DNA from: Bacillus sp. (in: firmicutes)
GTDB taxonomy: Bacteria; Bacillota; Bacilli; Bacillales; JACDOC01
Length of the DNA stretch: 64,000 bases
Direction: 5' to 3'
Assembly (NCBI GenBank): GCA_017656295.1
Contig: JACDOC010000009.1
Coordinates: 33,501 to 97,500, forward strand
Below, in pieces: positions 63,881 through 64,000 of the stretch; positions within the stretch are counted from its first letter, which is position 1, and the number at the start of each line of letters is the position of its first letter. The notes below the pieces were generated by a model. That model was not told where the DNA came from. It saw only the letters and a list, made by a program, of their open reading frames with translations, and ran no database searches. The position numbers and the translations under genes were made by a program.

Positions 63881-63903
63881 TCGAATCATTCGATTACTTT
63901 TTT
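63871..63903 (+). terminator. Terminator of the XRE-membrane protein unit
   Basis: AAAAAAGTAATCGA (63871-63884) pairs perfectly with TCGATTACTTTTTT (63890-63903). Confidence 0.85.
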
Positions 63904-63960
63904 CTATTTGATAGGCTAAATGAAGTATGAGTAAAATTATTGTGGGCAAAATTTAACCCC

Positions 63961-64000
63961 CTCATTTGTTGAGGGAACGTTAGAACGCTCAACAAATGAG
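63961..64000. repeat. 13-bp inverted repeat at the window edge
   Basis: CTCATTTGTTGAG (63961-63973) and CTCAACAAATGAG (63988-64000). The right arm ends exactly at the window limit, so a U-tract cannot be judged; it is probably the terminator of a gene to the right or left. Confidence 0.6.

Overview
The window looks like chromosomal DNA of a low-GC, endospore-forming member of the Bacillaceae, probably a relative of Anoxybacillus/Geobacillus. The evidence is the gene content (SpoVR, SplA/SplB, YhcT/YhcU, YhcY/YhcZ/YhdA/YhdB, YclJ/YclK, HelD, YodB), strong AGGAGG-type ribosome binding sites, TTG and GTG starts, and compact U-tailed terminators. The genus is an inference. No rRNA, tRNA, phage, transposase or integrase gene was seen.

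Layout. 0-4 kb: a YodB-type quinone/thiol-sensing repressor divergent from a cut-off nitroreductase, an FMN oxidoreductase and the RNA polymerase recycling ATPase HelD. 4-9.3 kb: a sucrose locus, scrR-scrA-scrB-scrK, with a consensus promoter inside the end of scrR and three evenly spaced operators. 9.3-12.8 kb: two small hypothetical genes, then a DoxX-pirin-WrbA operon behind operators of the MhqR type. 13-18.2 kb: yhcT/yhcU, then a secreted subtilisin-like protease, a 45-residue secreted peptide gene and a convergent NprR-like HTH-TPR regulator, together a candidate peptide quorum-sensing module. 18.2-24.1 kb: thiol-disulfide pair, oligo-1,6-glucosidase with a perfect cre site, TetR regulator, phosphoglucomutase, acetyltransferase. 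24.1-24.6 kb: an isolated one-spacer CRISPR-like unit with its own promoter and terminator. 24.6-33.6 kb: YhcYZ two-component system, azoreductase, MFS exporter, secreted M14 peptidase, Nudix hydrolase, SpoVR. 33.6-36.6 kb: arsR-aquaporin-arsC with no arsenite pump in the window, flanked by two copies of a dispersed fold-back repeat that each abut a broken gene. 36.6-41.3 kb: assorted single genes, among them a YjoB-like AAA ATPase and an amidohydrolase that seems to start at AUU. 41.5-43.7 kb: secreted cyclodextrin glucanotransferase. 44-54.2 kb: DUF2515 protein, metallo-hydrolase, BASS transporter, YclJK, AGCS symporter, polar amino-acid ABC transporter. 54.5-58.4 kb: a TPP-riboswitch-controlled thiamine-precursor transport operon (thiY, thiamine-binding protein, thiX, thiZ, TatD). 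58.4-64 kb: splA-splB, dicarboxylate symporter, TatA, sensor kinase, XRE regulator and a membrane protein.

Themes. Carbohydrate use (sucrose PTS, CGTase, oligo-1,6-glucosidase, phosphoglucomutase) and electrophile/quinone defence (YodB, DoxX-pirin-WrbA, YhdA) recur. Three intergenic stretches (about 27.1, 43.8 and 51.6 kb) carry degenerate repeats with a period of about 21 bp. Four copies of a roughly 170-bp fold-back repeat are scattered in one orientation. The most unusual items are the protease-peptide-regulator cluster and the single-spacer CRISPR-like transcription unit.
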